Of a stretch of 64,000 nt of DNA, positions 1 to 7,836 are shown one piece after another. The DNA comes from Blastococcus saxobsidens. Its GTDB lineage: Bacteria > Actinomycetota > Actinomycetes > Mycobacteriales > Geodermatophilaceae. The notes under the pieces are model-generated. The model ran no database searches. It saw only the letters and a list, made by a program, of their open reading frames with translations, and was not told the origin of the DNA. The translations under genes and the position numbers were made by a program. Position 1 is the stretch's first letter. Each line of letters starts with the position of its first letter. The stretch is taken from NCBI RefSeq assembly GCF_002938435.1, contig NZ_POQT01000004.1, positions 116,970 to 180,969 of the forward strand. Reading direction: 5' to 3'.

Positions 1-3
1 GAA

Positions 4-19
4 CCGGCGAGCTCGCCGG
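4..19. repeat. Perfect 16-bp palindrome
   Basis: CCGGCGAGCTCGCCGG reads the same on both strands and ends 17 bases before the first start codon of the window. It could be an operator, or a terminator stem from a gene to the left. There is no T-run after it, so I cannot decide between these. Confidence 0.5.
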
Positions 20-36
20 CCTCGCCAACCAAGACC

Positions 37-639
37 GTGCCGCGGGCAATCGGTCGGGCGCGGCTCGGCATCGCCACCCTCGGGTCGGTGCTGACGCTCG
101 CCGCATGCGGCACGGACGGGGACGCCACGGAGCAGACCCCGCCCGCGCCATCGGCCTCGGAGACCAGTGCGGTGCCCACGAGCGCCGGCCCGTCGATGGA
201 CCCCGACGAGGCGGCGGCCGCCGACGCGGCGATGGCCGTCTACCGGGACGTGACCCGGCTGGCCCAGGACGCGCGCCGCGACCCGACGCAGGACTGGCTG
301 CTGCCCTACGCGCAGCTGACCGCAGACCCCTACCGGTCCGCCGAGCTGCTCGAGATCTCGGCTCTCCGTGATCGCGGTATCGCCCACACCGGCGAGGTGG
401 CCCACGATCCCCAGGTCGTCGCCGTCGACCTCGCCGGTGGCACCGACGGCACCCTCCGCACCGTCAAGATCCAGGACTGCGTCGACACCCAAGATTTCCC
501 CGCCACGGACCAGGCCACCGGTGACGTGGTGAGCGCCGAGCGGCCGCCGCACGTCGCCGTCGCCACGGTCGTCTTCTACCCACCGCCCGAGGACCGCTGG
601 CTCGTCGCCACCGTCGACGTGCAGGACGAGACGTGCTGA
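37..639 (+). CDS. Putative lipoprotein at the head of the Tad-like operon
   Basis: This 200-residue protein has a basic N-terminus, a hydrophobic stretch and a lipobox ending LAAC near residue 24. It should therefore be lipid-modified and anchored outside the cytoplasmic membrane. A Ser/Thr/Pro/Ala-rich linker follows (about residues 30-55), then a soluble domain ending with a Cys. I do not recognise the domain; the fold could resemble the NTF2-like domains common in actinobacterial lipoproteins. The stop overlaps the start of the next gene (GTGCTGA), so the two are translationally coupled. The GTG start is the only plausible one inside the window, but the frame is open to the left edge, so a longer form cannot be excluded. 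Confidence 0.6.
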   Translation: MPRAIGRARLGIATLGSVLTLAACGTDGDATEQTPPAPSASETSAVPTSAGPSMDPDEAAAADAAMAVYRDVTRLAQDARRDPTQDWLLPYAQLTADPYRSAELLEISALRDRGIAHTGEVAHDPQVVAVDLAGGTDGTLRTVKIQDCVDTQDFPATDQATGDVVSAERPPHVAVATVVFYPPPEDRWLVATVDVQDETC

Positions 640-1574
640 CCCGTTCCTGGGCGCGCGCAGCCGCCGGCGTCCTGGCGGCCGTCCTCCTCCAGGGCCCGAC
701 CGGGGTCGCCACCGCCGCGCCCAACGAGATCTGCCTGCCCTCCGGCTTCTGCTACATCGAGGACATCCGGCCGGCCGTGCCGGGTTCCCCCGTGACCGTT
801 CCGGCCCGGGCCGAGACACCGGCACCGGCACAGTGCACCTCGCCGACCGGCGCCGAGGTGCCCTGCTACGAGGAAAACCTCGGTTGGTACGAGTCGTCCA
901 GCGGCTGCTACCTCAAGCTGATGGACCCTCAGCCCCCTCCCGGCTCGCCGTTGTGGGATGGGCACACTCCCGAGGAGGAGGGTGCCCTCTACGCCGCCAA
1001 CTGTGCTGTGGGCCCGGGCGGATCGCTCAGTTCCACGGCCACCGGGATCGTCTGGCGTCGCGGGCCACCGGCCGACTTCATCGACCCAGAGGTCCTCGCA
1101 CAGCGCGCAATCGCCGCCATGCAACTGCAGCCGCCGCTGCTGCGCACCGCACCCCCCCAGGGTTCGGCCAGCGGACTGGTCGGCCTCCCGGTGTGGATGT
1201 GGACCGACCGCGCGGAGAACGTCTCCGGACCCATCACCCGCTCCGCTACCGAAGGACCGGTCGCTGTCGAAGCGACCGGCGTGGTCTCCCGCATCGCCTG
1301 GGACATGGGCGACGGGACCACCGTCACCTGCGGCCTCGGAACGCCCTACTCAGCCGGCGCCGACGGCCCCTCCCCGGACTGCGGCCACCTCTACGAGCGC
1401 GCGTCGGCCAACCACGTGCCCGGCGGCGGACCGTGGCCGATCACTGCTACGACCACGTGGACGGTCACCTGGTCCGGTGGCGGTCGCACCGGCACGGAGG
1501 TGGTGCAGCTCTCCTCGACCGGCGAGCTCTTCGTCGGCGAGCTCAACGTGCTCAATCAGGCCCAGGAGCGCTGA
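633..1574 (+). CDS. Secreted PKD-like protein of the Tad-like operon
   Basis: This is a 313-residue protein with a signal peptide of about 29 residues (twin-Arg-free, cleavage near ATAAP) and several paired Cys residues. The C-terminal half (about residues 215-300) has WDMGDG and a later WTVTW strand, which is the pattern of a PKD or Ig-like fold. An exported, cell-surface role in pilus assembly is inferred only from its place between the lipoprotein and the SAF protein. Start and stop overlap the neighbours on both sides. No catalytic motif is visible. Confidence 0.6.
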   Translation: MLTRSWARAAAGVLAAVLLQGPTGVATAAPNEICLPSGFCYIEDIRPAVPGSPVTVPARAETPAPAQCTSPTGAEVPCYEENLGWYESSSGCYLKLMDPQPPPGSPLWDGHTPEEEGALYAANCAVGPGGSLSSTATGIVWRRGPPADFIDPEVLAQRAIAAMQLQPPLLRTAPPQGSASGLVGLPVWMWTDRAENVSGPITRSATEGPVAVEATGVVSRIAWDMGDGTTVTCGLGTPYSAGADGPSPDCGHLYERASANHVPGGGPWPITATTTWTVTWSGGGRTGTEVVQLSSTGELFVGELNVLNQAQER

Positions 1575-2260
1575 TGGCCAGGATGCGGACAGCCCCCACC
1601 AACGACGTCGTCGAGGGCAACGGCTGGGTGCCCCCGCCACTGCCCCAAGCTCACGCGCTCCCGCCACCACGACGCCGCCGGCGCCCCGCGCTGCTGGCCC
1701 TGGCGGTCGCGATGGTGGTGCTCGGCGCGCTCGGTGCCGCCTACCTCGCCACCTCGCTCGGCCAGACGACGTCGGTGATCGCCGTCGCTCGGCCGGTCGC
1801 CTGGGGGCAGACGATCACCGCTGGCGATCTCGTAGAGGCGCGCATCGCCGCCGACCCGGCGCTGACCCCGGTTCCGTACACCGACCGCGACCAGGTCATC
1901 GGCCGAACGGCAGCAACCGACCTTCTGCCCGGGACACTCCTCACCCGGGACGCGACCACCGATCAGCGGCTCCCTCCGCCCGGTCAACAACTCGTCGGCA
2001 TCGGACTGCCGGCCGTGCAGTTGCCGGTCACGCCGCTGCGACCCGGGGATGACGTGCTGCTGGTGCCCCTGTCGACGGACGGTCAGGCGGCACCCACCGC
2101 TCCTTCGGTCACCGTGGCGGCCACCGTCGTCCGCGCGGGGGAGCCGGGCACGGACGGGCGGCGCGTCGTCGACGTCCTCGTCGACGAATCCGACGGCCCC
2201 GACGTAGCCGCCCGCGCAGCCGCCGGGCTGATCGCCCTCGTCATGGTCGCAGGCGAGTAG
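1574..2260 (+). CDS. SAF-domain protein, CpaB/RcpC-like
   Basis: This 228-residue protein has a short cytoplasmic segment, one membrane span (about residues 37-58) and a SAF domain (about 65-130). The SAF domain opens VARPVAWGQTITAGDL and contains GTLLTRD. CpaB/RcpC proteins with this layout sit in the envelope and help assemble Flp/Tad pili. The ATG overlaps the upstream stop (TGATG). Its position just before the TadZ-like and TadA-like ATPases supports the call. It is shorter than classical CpaB and lacks an obvious secretin-interacting C-terminus, as expected for an organism without an outer membrane of the Gram-negative type. Confidence 0.75.
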   Translation: MARMRTAPTNDVVEGNGWVPPPLPQAHALPPPRRRRRPALLALAVAMVVLGALGAAYLATSLGQTTSVIAVARPVAWGQTITAGDLVEARIAADPALTPVPYTDRDQVIGRTAATDLLPGTLLTRDATTDQRLPPPGQQLVGIGLPAVQLPVTPLRPGDDVLLVPLSTDGQAAPTAPSVTVAATVVRAGEPGTDGRRVVDVLVDESDGPDVAARAAAGLIALVMVAGE

Positions 2261-2270
2261 GCGGACCACC

Positions 2271-3080
2271 GTGCTGATCGCGATGACCTCGGCCAAGGGA
2301 GCCCCCGGCGTGACCACCGCCGCGCTCGCACTCGCCCTGTCCTGGCCCCGCCGCGCGGTGCTCGCCGAGCTCGATCCGGCCGGCGGCGACGTCCTGGCCG
2401 GCTACGGCCGCGGCGAGGTCTCCGCCGGCGGGCTGGCCGAGCTGGAGCTGGCGGCGCGGCGCGGCGGACCGGCACGGCACCTGGATGCCCACCTGCTCCG
2501 GCTGGACGCCGGCGAGCGAGTGCGGCTGCTGCCCGGTCTGGCCGACCCGATCGGCGCCCGGCACGTGGACTGGCACCGCCTGGCCGGGGCGCTTGCCGCG
2601 GTCGACGGTGGCACGACCGACGCGCTGGCCGACTGCGGCCGGCTGGGCGCCGAGTACTTCCCTCGGGAGGTCGTCCACCGGTCGGCGGCGGTGATCGTCG
2701 TGACCCGGTCCTCGCTGCGTGCCGTGCGGGCCGCATCCCACGCGGTCGCCGCGTTGAAGGTCGAGTCAGCCGGAGGGGCGGGTGCCGGTCCGCTCGCCGC
2801 GGTCGTCGTCGCAGCGGGGGAGCCCTACGGCGAGCGAGAGATCGGCGACGCGCTCGGCGTCCCGGTCCTCGGCGCGCTGCCCCGCGACGACAAGGCAGCG
2901 TCCGTGCTCAGCGACGGCGCACCGGCCGGTCGCTTCTTCCCCCAGTCGGCGCTGCTGCGAGCAGCGCGGGAGGTCGCCGCCCGCGTCGCGGAGTTCGTCG
3001 CCCGGCAGGACGCGCTGCTGAGCCCGCCGGCCGAGACTTCCGCACCGGCGCACCGGATCGGACACGGGCATGGCCGCTGA
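2271..3080 (+). CDS. TadZ/CpaE-like MinD-family ATPase
   Basis: This 269-residue protein is of the ParA/MinD superfamily, expected to place or regulate the Tad machinery at the membrane. The deviant Walker A region reads SAKGAPGVTT. The signature Lys is present, but the Lys before the final Thr is replaced by Val, so nucleotide hydrolysis may be weak or absent. A DPAGGD motif and a VIVVTRSS strand follow in the expected order. The end overlaps the CpaF-like gene by 11 bases. An active ParA-type segregation ATPase is less likely because of the altered P-loop and the Tad context. Confidence 0.75.
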   Translation: MLIAMTSAKGAPGVTTAALALALSWPRRAVLAELDPAGGDVLAGYGRGEVSAGGLAELELAARRGGPARHLDAHLLRLDAGERVRLLPGLADPIGARHVDWHRLAGALAAVDGGTTDALADCGRLGAEYFPREVVHRSAAVIVVTRSSLRAVRAASHAVAALKVESAGGAGAGPLAAVVVAAGEPYGEREIGDALGVPVLGALPRDDKAASVLSDGAPAGRFFPQSALLRAAREVAARVAEFVARQDALLSPPAETSAPAHRIGHGHGR

Positions 3081-4470
3081 GCAGCTCGAGCTGGGGCGGT
3101 CCCTGCCCGCCCCCCGGCCGCAGGTCGACTGGCCGCTGGTGCGCCGGCTGCACGAGACGACGGCGACCGCGCTCGCCGAGGAGCTCAAGCGCCGTCCCTC
3201 GCTGGGCCCGGCCGCGCAGCAGGAGCTGGCCCGCACGCTGATCCAGGACGCCATCGACGAGCTGGTCCGGGACCGCATGCGCGCCGGGCAGGCGGTGCCG
3301 TCCCCGGACGACGAGCTGGCGATCGCCGAGGCCGTATTCGCCGCCCAGTTCGGCCTCGGCCGGCTGCAGCCCTACGTGGACGACTCGCGCGTGGAGAACA
3401 TCGAGGCGCACGGCTTCGACAACGTGTGGATCGGCTACGCCGACGGCCGCGACGTCCGGGTCGACCCGATCGCCGACTCCGACGAGGACCTGATCCGGCA
3501 GCTGCAGCACATCGCCGCCCGGCTGGGCCGCGCCGAGCGCACGCTGACCACGGCCAGCCCGCTGCTGACCATGCGCCTCCCGGACGGCTCCCGGCTGGCC
3601 GCGGTGATCGAGACAGTGCCTCGCCCGCAGCTGGTGATCCGGCGGCATCGGATCCGCAACGTCGACCTCGACGACCTGGTGGGGCTGCGGGCGATCGACC
3701 AGCCGCTGGCCGAGTTCCTGCGCGCCGCGGTGCGGGCCCGGAAGAACGTCGTGGTCACCGGCGGGCAGGGTGCCGGCAAGACCCTGCTGCTCCGGGCGCT
3801 GGCCAATGAACTCCCGGCCGAGGAGAACCTGGCCACGATCGAGAAGCACTTCGAACTGCTGCTGCACGAGCTGCCCGACCGTCACCCCCGGGTGGTGCCG
3901 TTCGAGGCACGTGAGGGCACCGGCGAGCGCGGCCCGGACGGACGTCGCCTCGGCGAGGTGACCCTGACCGAGCTGGTCGAGCACGCCCTGGTGATGAACG
4001 TCAGCCGGGTGTGGCTGGGCGAGGTCCGCGGCGAGGAGGCCTGGCCGCTGATCGAGGTCATGGAGGCCGGCGAGGGTGGCTCGGCCTGCACCCTGCACGC
4101 CCGGTCGGCCCACCACGCCTTCGAACGACTGGCCAACCTGTGCATGCGCGGCCGGGGCTCGGTCACCCCCGAGCACGCCTACCGGTCCTGCGCCTCGGCG
4201 ATCGACCTGATCGTGCACATCACCACCGTCGACGAGCGGTGGATCGGCGGGCCGAGGCGCCGCTTCGTCAGCCAGGTCGTGGAGTGCAATGGAATGGGGG
4301 AGGGTGGGCGGCCGGCGGTCACCGAGGTCTTCGCCGCCGGACCGGACGGGCGGGCGACGCCCGCGCACGATCCGGTCGACCTGGCCGACTACGTGCGGGT
4401 CGGGTTCGATCCCGGCTGGCTCCGCCCCGGCCGGGCGCACTGGGCGAGCGCCGCCGGGGGACGGCGGTGA
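3070..4470 (+). CDS. cpaF: CpaF/TadA-like secretion ATPase
   Basis: This 466-residue GspE/VirB11-superfamily ATPase is expected to drive pilus polymerisation or retraction on the cytoplasmic side of the TadB/TadC platform. The N-terminal domain carries EAVFAAQFGLGRLQPY. The P-loop is TGGQGAGKT at about residue 230, the Walker B-region glutamates are in WLGEVRGEE at about 316, and the His box TLHAR is near 341. All are intact. Length and order match the CpaF family. The stop overlaps the start of the TadB-like gene (GTGA). Confidence 0.9.
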   Translation: MAAEQLELGRSLPAPRPQVDWPLVRRLHETTATALAEELKRRPSLGPAAQQELARTLIQDAIDELVRDRMRAGQAVPSPDDELAIAEAVFAAQFGLGRLQPYVDDSRVENIEAHGFDNVWIGYADGRDVRVDPIADSDEDLIRQLQHIAARLGRAERTLTTASPLLTMRLPDGSRLAAVIETVPRPQLVIRRHRIRNVDLDDLVGLRAIDQPLAEFLRAAVRARKNVVVTGGQGAGKTLLLRALANELPAEENLATIEKHFELLLHELPDRHPRVVPFEAREGTGERGPDGRRLGEVTLTELVEHALVMNVSRVWLGEVRGEEAWPLIEVMEAGEGGSACTLHARSAHHAFERLANLCMRGRGSVTPEHAYRSCASAIDLIVHITTVDERWIGGPRRRFVSQVVECNGMGEGGRPAVTEVFAAGPDGRATPAHDPVDLADYVRVGFDPGWLRPGRAHWASAAGGRR

Positions 4471-5372
4471 CCGGCGCGGCGCTGCTGGCCGGCGTGTGCG
4501 GCGCGCTGGTGGTCGGTGGCCCCCTGCTCGCCGCCCATGCGCTGACCGCCGATGACCGGCCGGCACGACCCCACCGCCGACGCCGGCCGACAGCGTCGGC
4601 CGACGGGCGGACGACGCGCCGGCAACGAGCACTGTGGACGGCGGGTGCAGCAGCCACCGCCGTCGTGTGGCTGGCCTCCGGGTGGCCGGTCGGCGGGGTC
4701 CTGGCCGGGCTCGCGGTGATCGGGGTGCCGTGGTTGCTGGCGCAGTTCTCCGCCGCGAACGCGGCGGTGGAGCGGCTCGAGGCGCTGCAGGAGTGGGTGC
4801 GGCGCACCTCCGACGTCCTGGCCGCCGGCGGAGGGCTGGAGCAGACTCTCATCCGCTCGGCGCGAACCGCACCGGAGCCGATCGGAGTAGAGGTCGCGAC
4901 GTTGGCCGCCCGGCTGCAGGCGCGCTGGCCCACGCCCCGCGCGCTGCTGGCCTTCGCCGACGACCTGGACGACGCCGCCGGTGATCTCGTGGTCGCCGCC
5001 CTGCTGCTCGGTGCGGAGCTGCGCGGTCCGGGGCTGGCCCGGGTGCTGACCGAGCTGGCGCACAGCCTCACCGAGGAGGTCACCATGCGCCGCAAGGTGG
5101 AGGCCGACCGCGCCAAGCCCCGGGCCAACGCGCGCTGGCTACTGTTCATCACCGTCGCCGCCGCCGGGCTGGCGGCCCTGAACGGGGACTACCTGGCTCC
5201 CTACGGCACCGCGCTCGGGCAGCTGGTGCTGGCCGTCATCGCCGCCTTGATGGTCGGTTGCCTGCTGTGGATGCGCCGGCTCACGGCGGCGGCGCCGACG
5301 GTCCGCTTCCTTGTCGACCCGACGACGGCCGGCGGGGCGGCACGGGACCCGGAGGAGGTGCCGGCCCGGTGA
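4467..5372 (+). CDS. TadB-like inner-membrane platform protein
   Basis: The GTG start overlaps the cpaF stop and gives 301 residues. Two N-terminal membrane spans flank a basic linker. A cytoplasmic helical T2SSF region follows (about residues 105-215), and two spans sit near the C-terminus (about 225-275). T2SSF proteins form the platform turned by the CpaF ATPase. The same frame stays open further upstream inside cpaF, but that part is out of frame with anything known and is not counted. Confidence 0.85.
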   Translation: MTGAALLAGVCGALVVGGPLLAAHALTADDRPARPHRRRRPTASADGRTTRRQRALWTAGAAATAVVWLASGWPVGGVLAGLAVIGVPWLLAQFSAANAAVERLEALQEWVRRTSDVLAAGGGLEQTLIRSARTAPEPIGVEVATLAARLQARWPTPRALLAFADDLDDAAGDLVVAALLLGAELRGPGLARVLTELAHSLTEEVTMRRKVEADRAKPRANARWLLFITVAAAGLAALNGDYLAPYGTALGQLVLAVIAALMVGCLLWMRRLTAAAPTVRFLVDPTTAGGAARDPEEVPAR

Positions 5373-6283
5373 GCGCGGCGCAGGTGCTCCTGATCGGTTG
5401 CGGCGCGGCCGTCGGGCTGGGGCTGTTCCTGTTACTGCGGACCGCGCTCGTCACCGAGCAGCCGCGGCTGCCCGACGCGCTGGCCCGCCTGGACGGGCGC
5501 GCCCTGATCGGTTTCGTGCGACCGGTCGAGGAGACGGGAGACCGGTGGGCGCATGCGGCGGGGCGGGCCGGGGCATGGGCCGCCACCCGGCTGCCCATGA
5601 TCGGTCTGCAGGCGCCGGGATCGGGGTTGGCGCTGATCGGGTGGACGCCGGCGGGGTACGCCGTCCGCAAGATCGGCATGGCCCTGTTCGGCGCGGCGTT
5701 CGTGCCGCTGCTCACGGCCGTCCTCGGCATCGCCGGCGTCCACCTGCCGGTCGTGGTCCCGGTGGCCGGGTCACTCGCGCTGGCCGCCGGCCTGTTTCTG
5801 GTCGTCGACCTGATCGTGCGGGACCAGGCCGCCGAGGCGCGCGGCCAGATGCGCCGGGCGCTCTGCTCCTACCTCGACCTGGTCAGCCTCCGCCGGGACG
5901 CCAGCGAGGGCCCCACCATGGCCCTGGAGCGCGCCGCCGCGCTCGGCGACGGCTGGGTGTTCGGCCGCATCAGCGACGCGCTGGTCACGGCCCGGCTCGC
6001 CGGAGACCCGCCGTGGGAGGGGTTGCGCCGGCTGGCCGCAGACTCCGGCGTCGGGGAGCTGGCCGACGTCGCCGACATCGCGGCGGTCGCCGCCCAGGAG
6101 GGCGCGTCGATCGCCCCGACGCTCCGGGCCCGTGCCCAGTCGCTGCGCGTCCAGCTTCTGGCCGAGGAGGAGGCGCGGGCCAACACCGACAGCGAGAAGC
6201 TCACCGCTCCGGTGGCGCTGCTGTCGATCGCCTTCCTCCTGCTGTTCCTCTATCCCGCCCTCGCCCGACTCATGGCCAGCTGA
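5369..6283 (+). CDS. TadC-like inner-membrane platform protein
   Basis: This 304-residue T2SSF-family protein is paired with the TadB-like protein. It has one N-terminal span, a pair of spans at about residues 105-155, a cytoplasmic helical domain with conserved acidic/basic helices (for example EGASIAPTLRARAQSLR), and a C-terminal span ending in LFLYPALARL. The GTG overlaps the previous stop. TadB and TadC together make the two-protein platform typical of Tad systems. Confidence 0.85.
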   Translation: MSAAQVLLIGCGAAVGLGLFLLLRTALVTEQPRLPDALARLDGRALIGFVRPVEETGDRWAHAAGRAGAWAATRLPMIGLQAPGSGLALIGWTPAGYAVRKIGMALFGAAFVPLLTAVLGIAGVHLPVVVPVAGSLALAAGLFLVVDLIVRDQAAEARGQMRRALCSYLDLVSLRRDASEGPTMALERAAALGDGWVFGRISDALVTARLAGDPPWEGLRRLAADSGVGELADVADIAAVAAQEGASIAPTLRARAQSLRVQLLAEEEARANTDSEKLTAPVALLSIAFLLLFLYPALARLMAS

Positions 6284-6313
6284 CCGGCTGGCCCCACCCC
6301 GAAGGGAAACCCG

Positions 6314-6508
6314 ATGCCGCTCATCCCCACCCTGATGGCCCTCGCCGGAGCCCTGCGCGACCGGCTCAGGGAGCTCCGCGAGGAGCCCGAGCGCGGTGCG
6401 CTCTCCGTCGAGCAGGTGATCATCACCCTCGCGCTGCTGGGCATCGCCATCGCGCTCGTGGCGGTGATCGCCAACGCGGTCACCTCCCGGTCCAGCCAGA
6501 TCCAGTAG
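6314..6508 (+). CDS. Flp-like pilin candidate
   Basis: This is a 64-residue protein with a type IV-pilin-like cleavage site, RG|ALSVE, with Glu at +5, followed by one hydrophobic segment of about 20 residues. The size and Glu+5 fit a Flp/Tad major pilin, although the 30-residue leader is longer than usual. It is preceded by GAAGGGAAA about 6 bases before the ATG, a ribosome site stronger than those of its overlapping neighbours, which fits a highly made subunit. No prepilin peptidase gene is seen in the window. Confidence 0.7.
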   Translation: MPLIPTLMALAGALRDRLRELREEPERGALSVEQVIITLALLGIAIALVAVIANAVTSRSSQIQ

Positions 6509-6515
6509 CCGACCC

Positions 6516-6977
6516 GTGCGCCCCGCCGCCCGGCCCCGCACCTCCGCCGCCTCCCGGCGCCGCAACACCCGCGGCCACCGGGTGGGCCGCGGGGCGGGCC
6601 AGCGGCTGTCCGGGGACCGCGGCGCAGCGTCGGTCGAGCTGGCGGTCGCCTTCCCGGTGGTGCTGCTGCTCGTGATGACACTGATCCAGGCCGCGCTGTG
6701 GTTCTACGCCCGCTCGGTCGCGCTCGGGGCGGCGCAGGAAGGCGCCCGCGAGGGGCGCGTCCAGCCCGCCTCCTTCGCGCGTGCCGAGTCCGCGGCCGAG
6801 GGATTCCTCGACCAGACCGCGCAGGACCTCCTCACCGGACGCGACGTGCTGGTGACCGGCTCACTGACCAATATCGAGGTGACCGTGACGGGCACCTCGC
6901 TGAGCCTGTTCCCCGGCCTGTCCGGATGGTCGGTGACACAGACGGCCGTCGGCCCGGTGGAACGGACGGACCCGTGA
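6516..6977 (+). CDS. TadE-like pseudopilin
   Basis: This 153-residue TadE-family protein has a basic leader of about 33 residues, the site RG|AASVE, then a hydrophobic segment (AVAFPVVLLLVMTLIQ). The remainder is a soluble pilin-like domain ending with WSVTQTAV. TadE-like pseudopilins are processed like pilins and help assembly. GTG start, 7 bases after the pilin gene. Confidence 0.8.
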   Translation: MRPAARPRTSAASRRRNTRGHRVGRGAGQRLSGDRGAASVELAVAFPVVLLLVMTLIQAALWFYARSVALGAAQEGAREGRVQPASFARAESAAEGFLDQTAQDLLTGRDVLVTGSLTNIEVTVTGTSLSLFPGLSGWSVTQTAVGPVERTDP

Positions 6978-7399
6978 ACCGGCCGCGCGCCGAGCGGGGA
7001 TCGGTGTCGGTCGAGCTGGCCCTGCTGGCACCGGCGCTGCTGGTGCTGCTGTCGTTCGCCGTCGTCGCCGGGCGCGCCCAGATCGCCGAGGGCGCCGTCG
7101 CCGAAGCAGCCCGGGCGGCCGCCCGGGAGGCCTCCCTCGCCCGGGACGACGTCACCGCCGTCGCACTCGCCGGGGCTCAGGCGGACCGCACCCTGGCCGC
7201 CCAGGACCTGCGCTGCCAGAGCACCGGCGTCGACATCGACACCACCGGCTTCCAGGCCCCGCCCGGCCAGCCCGGCGACGTCACCGTGTCGATCACCTGC
7301 GTGGTCGACATGGCCGACCTGCTGGCCCCGGGCCTGCCCGGATCGGTCACCGTCGAGGCGTCCTTCACCAGCCCCGTCGACGCCTACCGCGAACGATGA
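6974..7399 (+). CDS. Second TadE-like pseudopilin
   Basis: This 141-residue protein has a short leader, the site RG|SVSVE, and one hydrophobic helix (LALLAPALLVLLSFAVV). A small soluble domain with two Cys residues follows. The GTG overlaps the stop of the previous TadE gene, so they are probably made in equal amounts. Confidence 0.8.
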   Translation: MNRPRAERGSVSVELALLAPALLVLLSFAVVAGRAQIAEGAVAEAARAAAREASLARDDVTAVALAGAQADRTLAAQDLRCQSTGVDIDTTGFQAPPGQPGDVTVSITCVVDMADLLAPGLPGSVTVEASFTSPVDAYRER

Positions 7400-7836
7400 G
7401 CACCTACCAGCGGCTCCGATGCGCCGATGCCGAACGCGGCGCGGTCAGCGTCTTCCTCGCCGTCCTCGTCCCCGGGCTGCTGCTCATCATCGGCCTGGCC
7501 GTCGACGGCGGCGCCAAGGTGGCCGCCACCCAGCGAGCCAATGCGATCGCCGACGAAGCCGCTCGCGCCGGCGGCCAGGCGCTCGACGTCTCCGCGGCCC
7601 TGGCCGGGCACATCCACGTCGATCCGGCCGCCGCGGTCGCCGCCGCGCAGGACTACCTGGACCGCAACGACGTGGCCGGGTCGGTGACCGTCGTCGACGG
7701 CGACACCCTGCAGGTGACCACCACGATCTCCGAGCCCACGACCTTCCTCGGCCTGATCGGGATCTCCACGCTCACCGTGGAGGGCACCGGGACCGCCGAC
7801 CTGATCACCGACCAGCGCGGGGGAGAGGGCCCATGA
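7396..7836 (+). CDS. TadG-like protein without the Glu+5
   Basis: This 146-residue protein starts on an ATG overlapping the previous stop. The N-terminal hydrophobic segment follows RG|AVSVF, so the Glu at +5 found in the three preceding proteins is replaced by Phe. Next come the helix AATQRANAIADEAARAGGQ, typical of TadG/TadE_2 proteins, and a small beta domain. It is probably a membrane-anchored minor component of the pilus, perhaps not cleaved by the prepilin peptidase. Confidence 0.75.
   Translation: MSTYQRLRCADAERGAVSVFLAVLVPGLLLIIGLAVDGGAKVAATQRANAIADEAARAGGQALDVSAALAGHIHVDPAAAVAAAQDYLDRNDVAGSVTVVDGDTLQVTTTISEPTTFLGLIGISTLTVEGTGTADLITDQRGGEGP

Noticed and set aside
2908..4632. A 574-codon open frame on the minus strand
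   Set aside because: It lies antisense to cpaF and its neighbours, has no family motif and no ribosome site, and is made of repeated Arg/Gly/Pro-rich words. Such frames are normal at this GC level.
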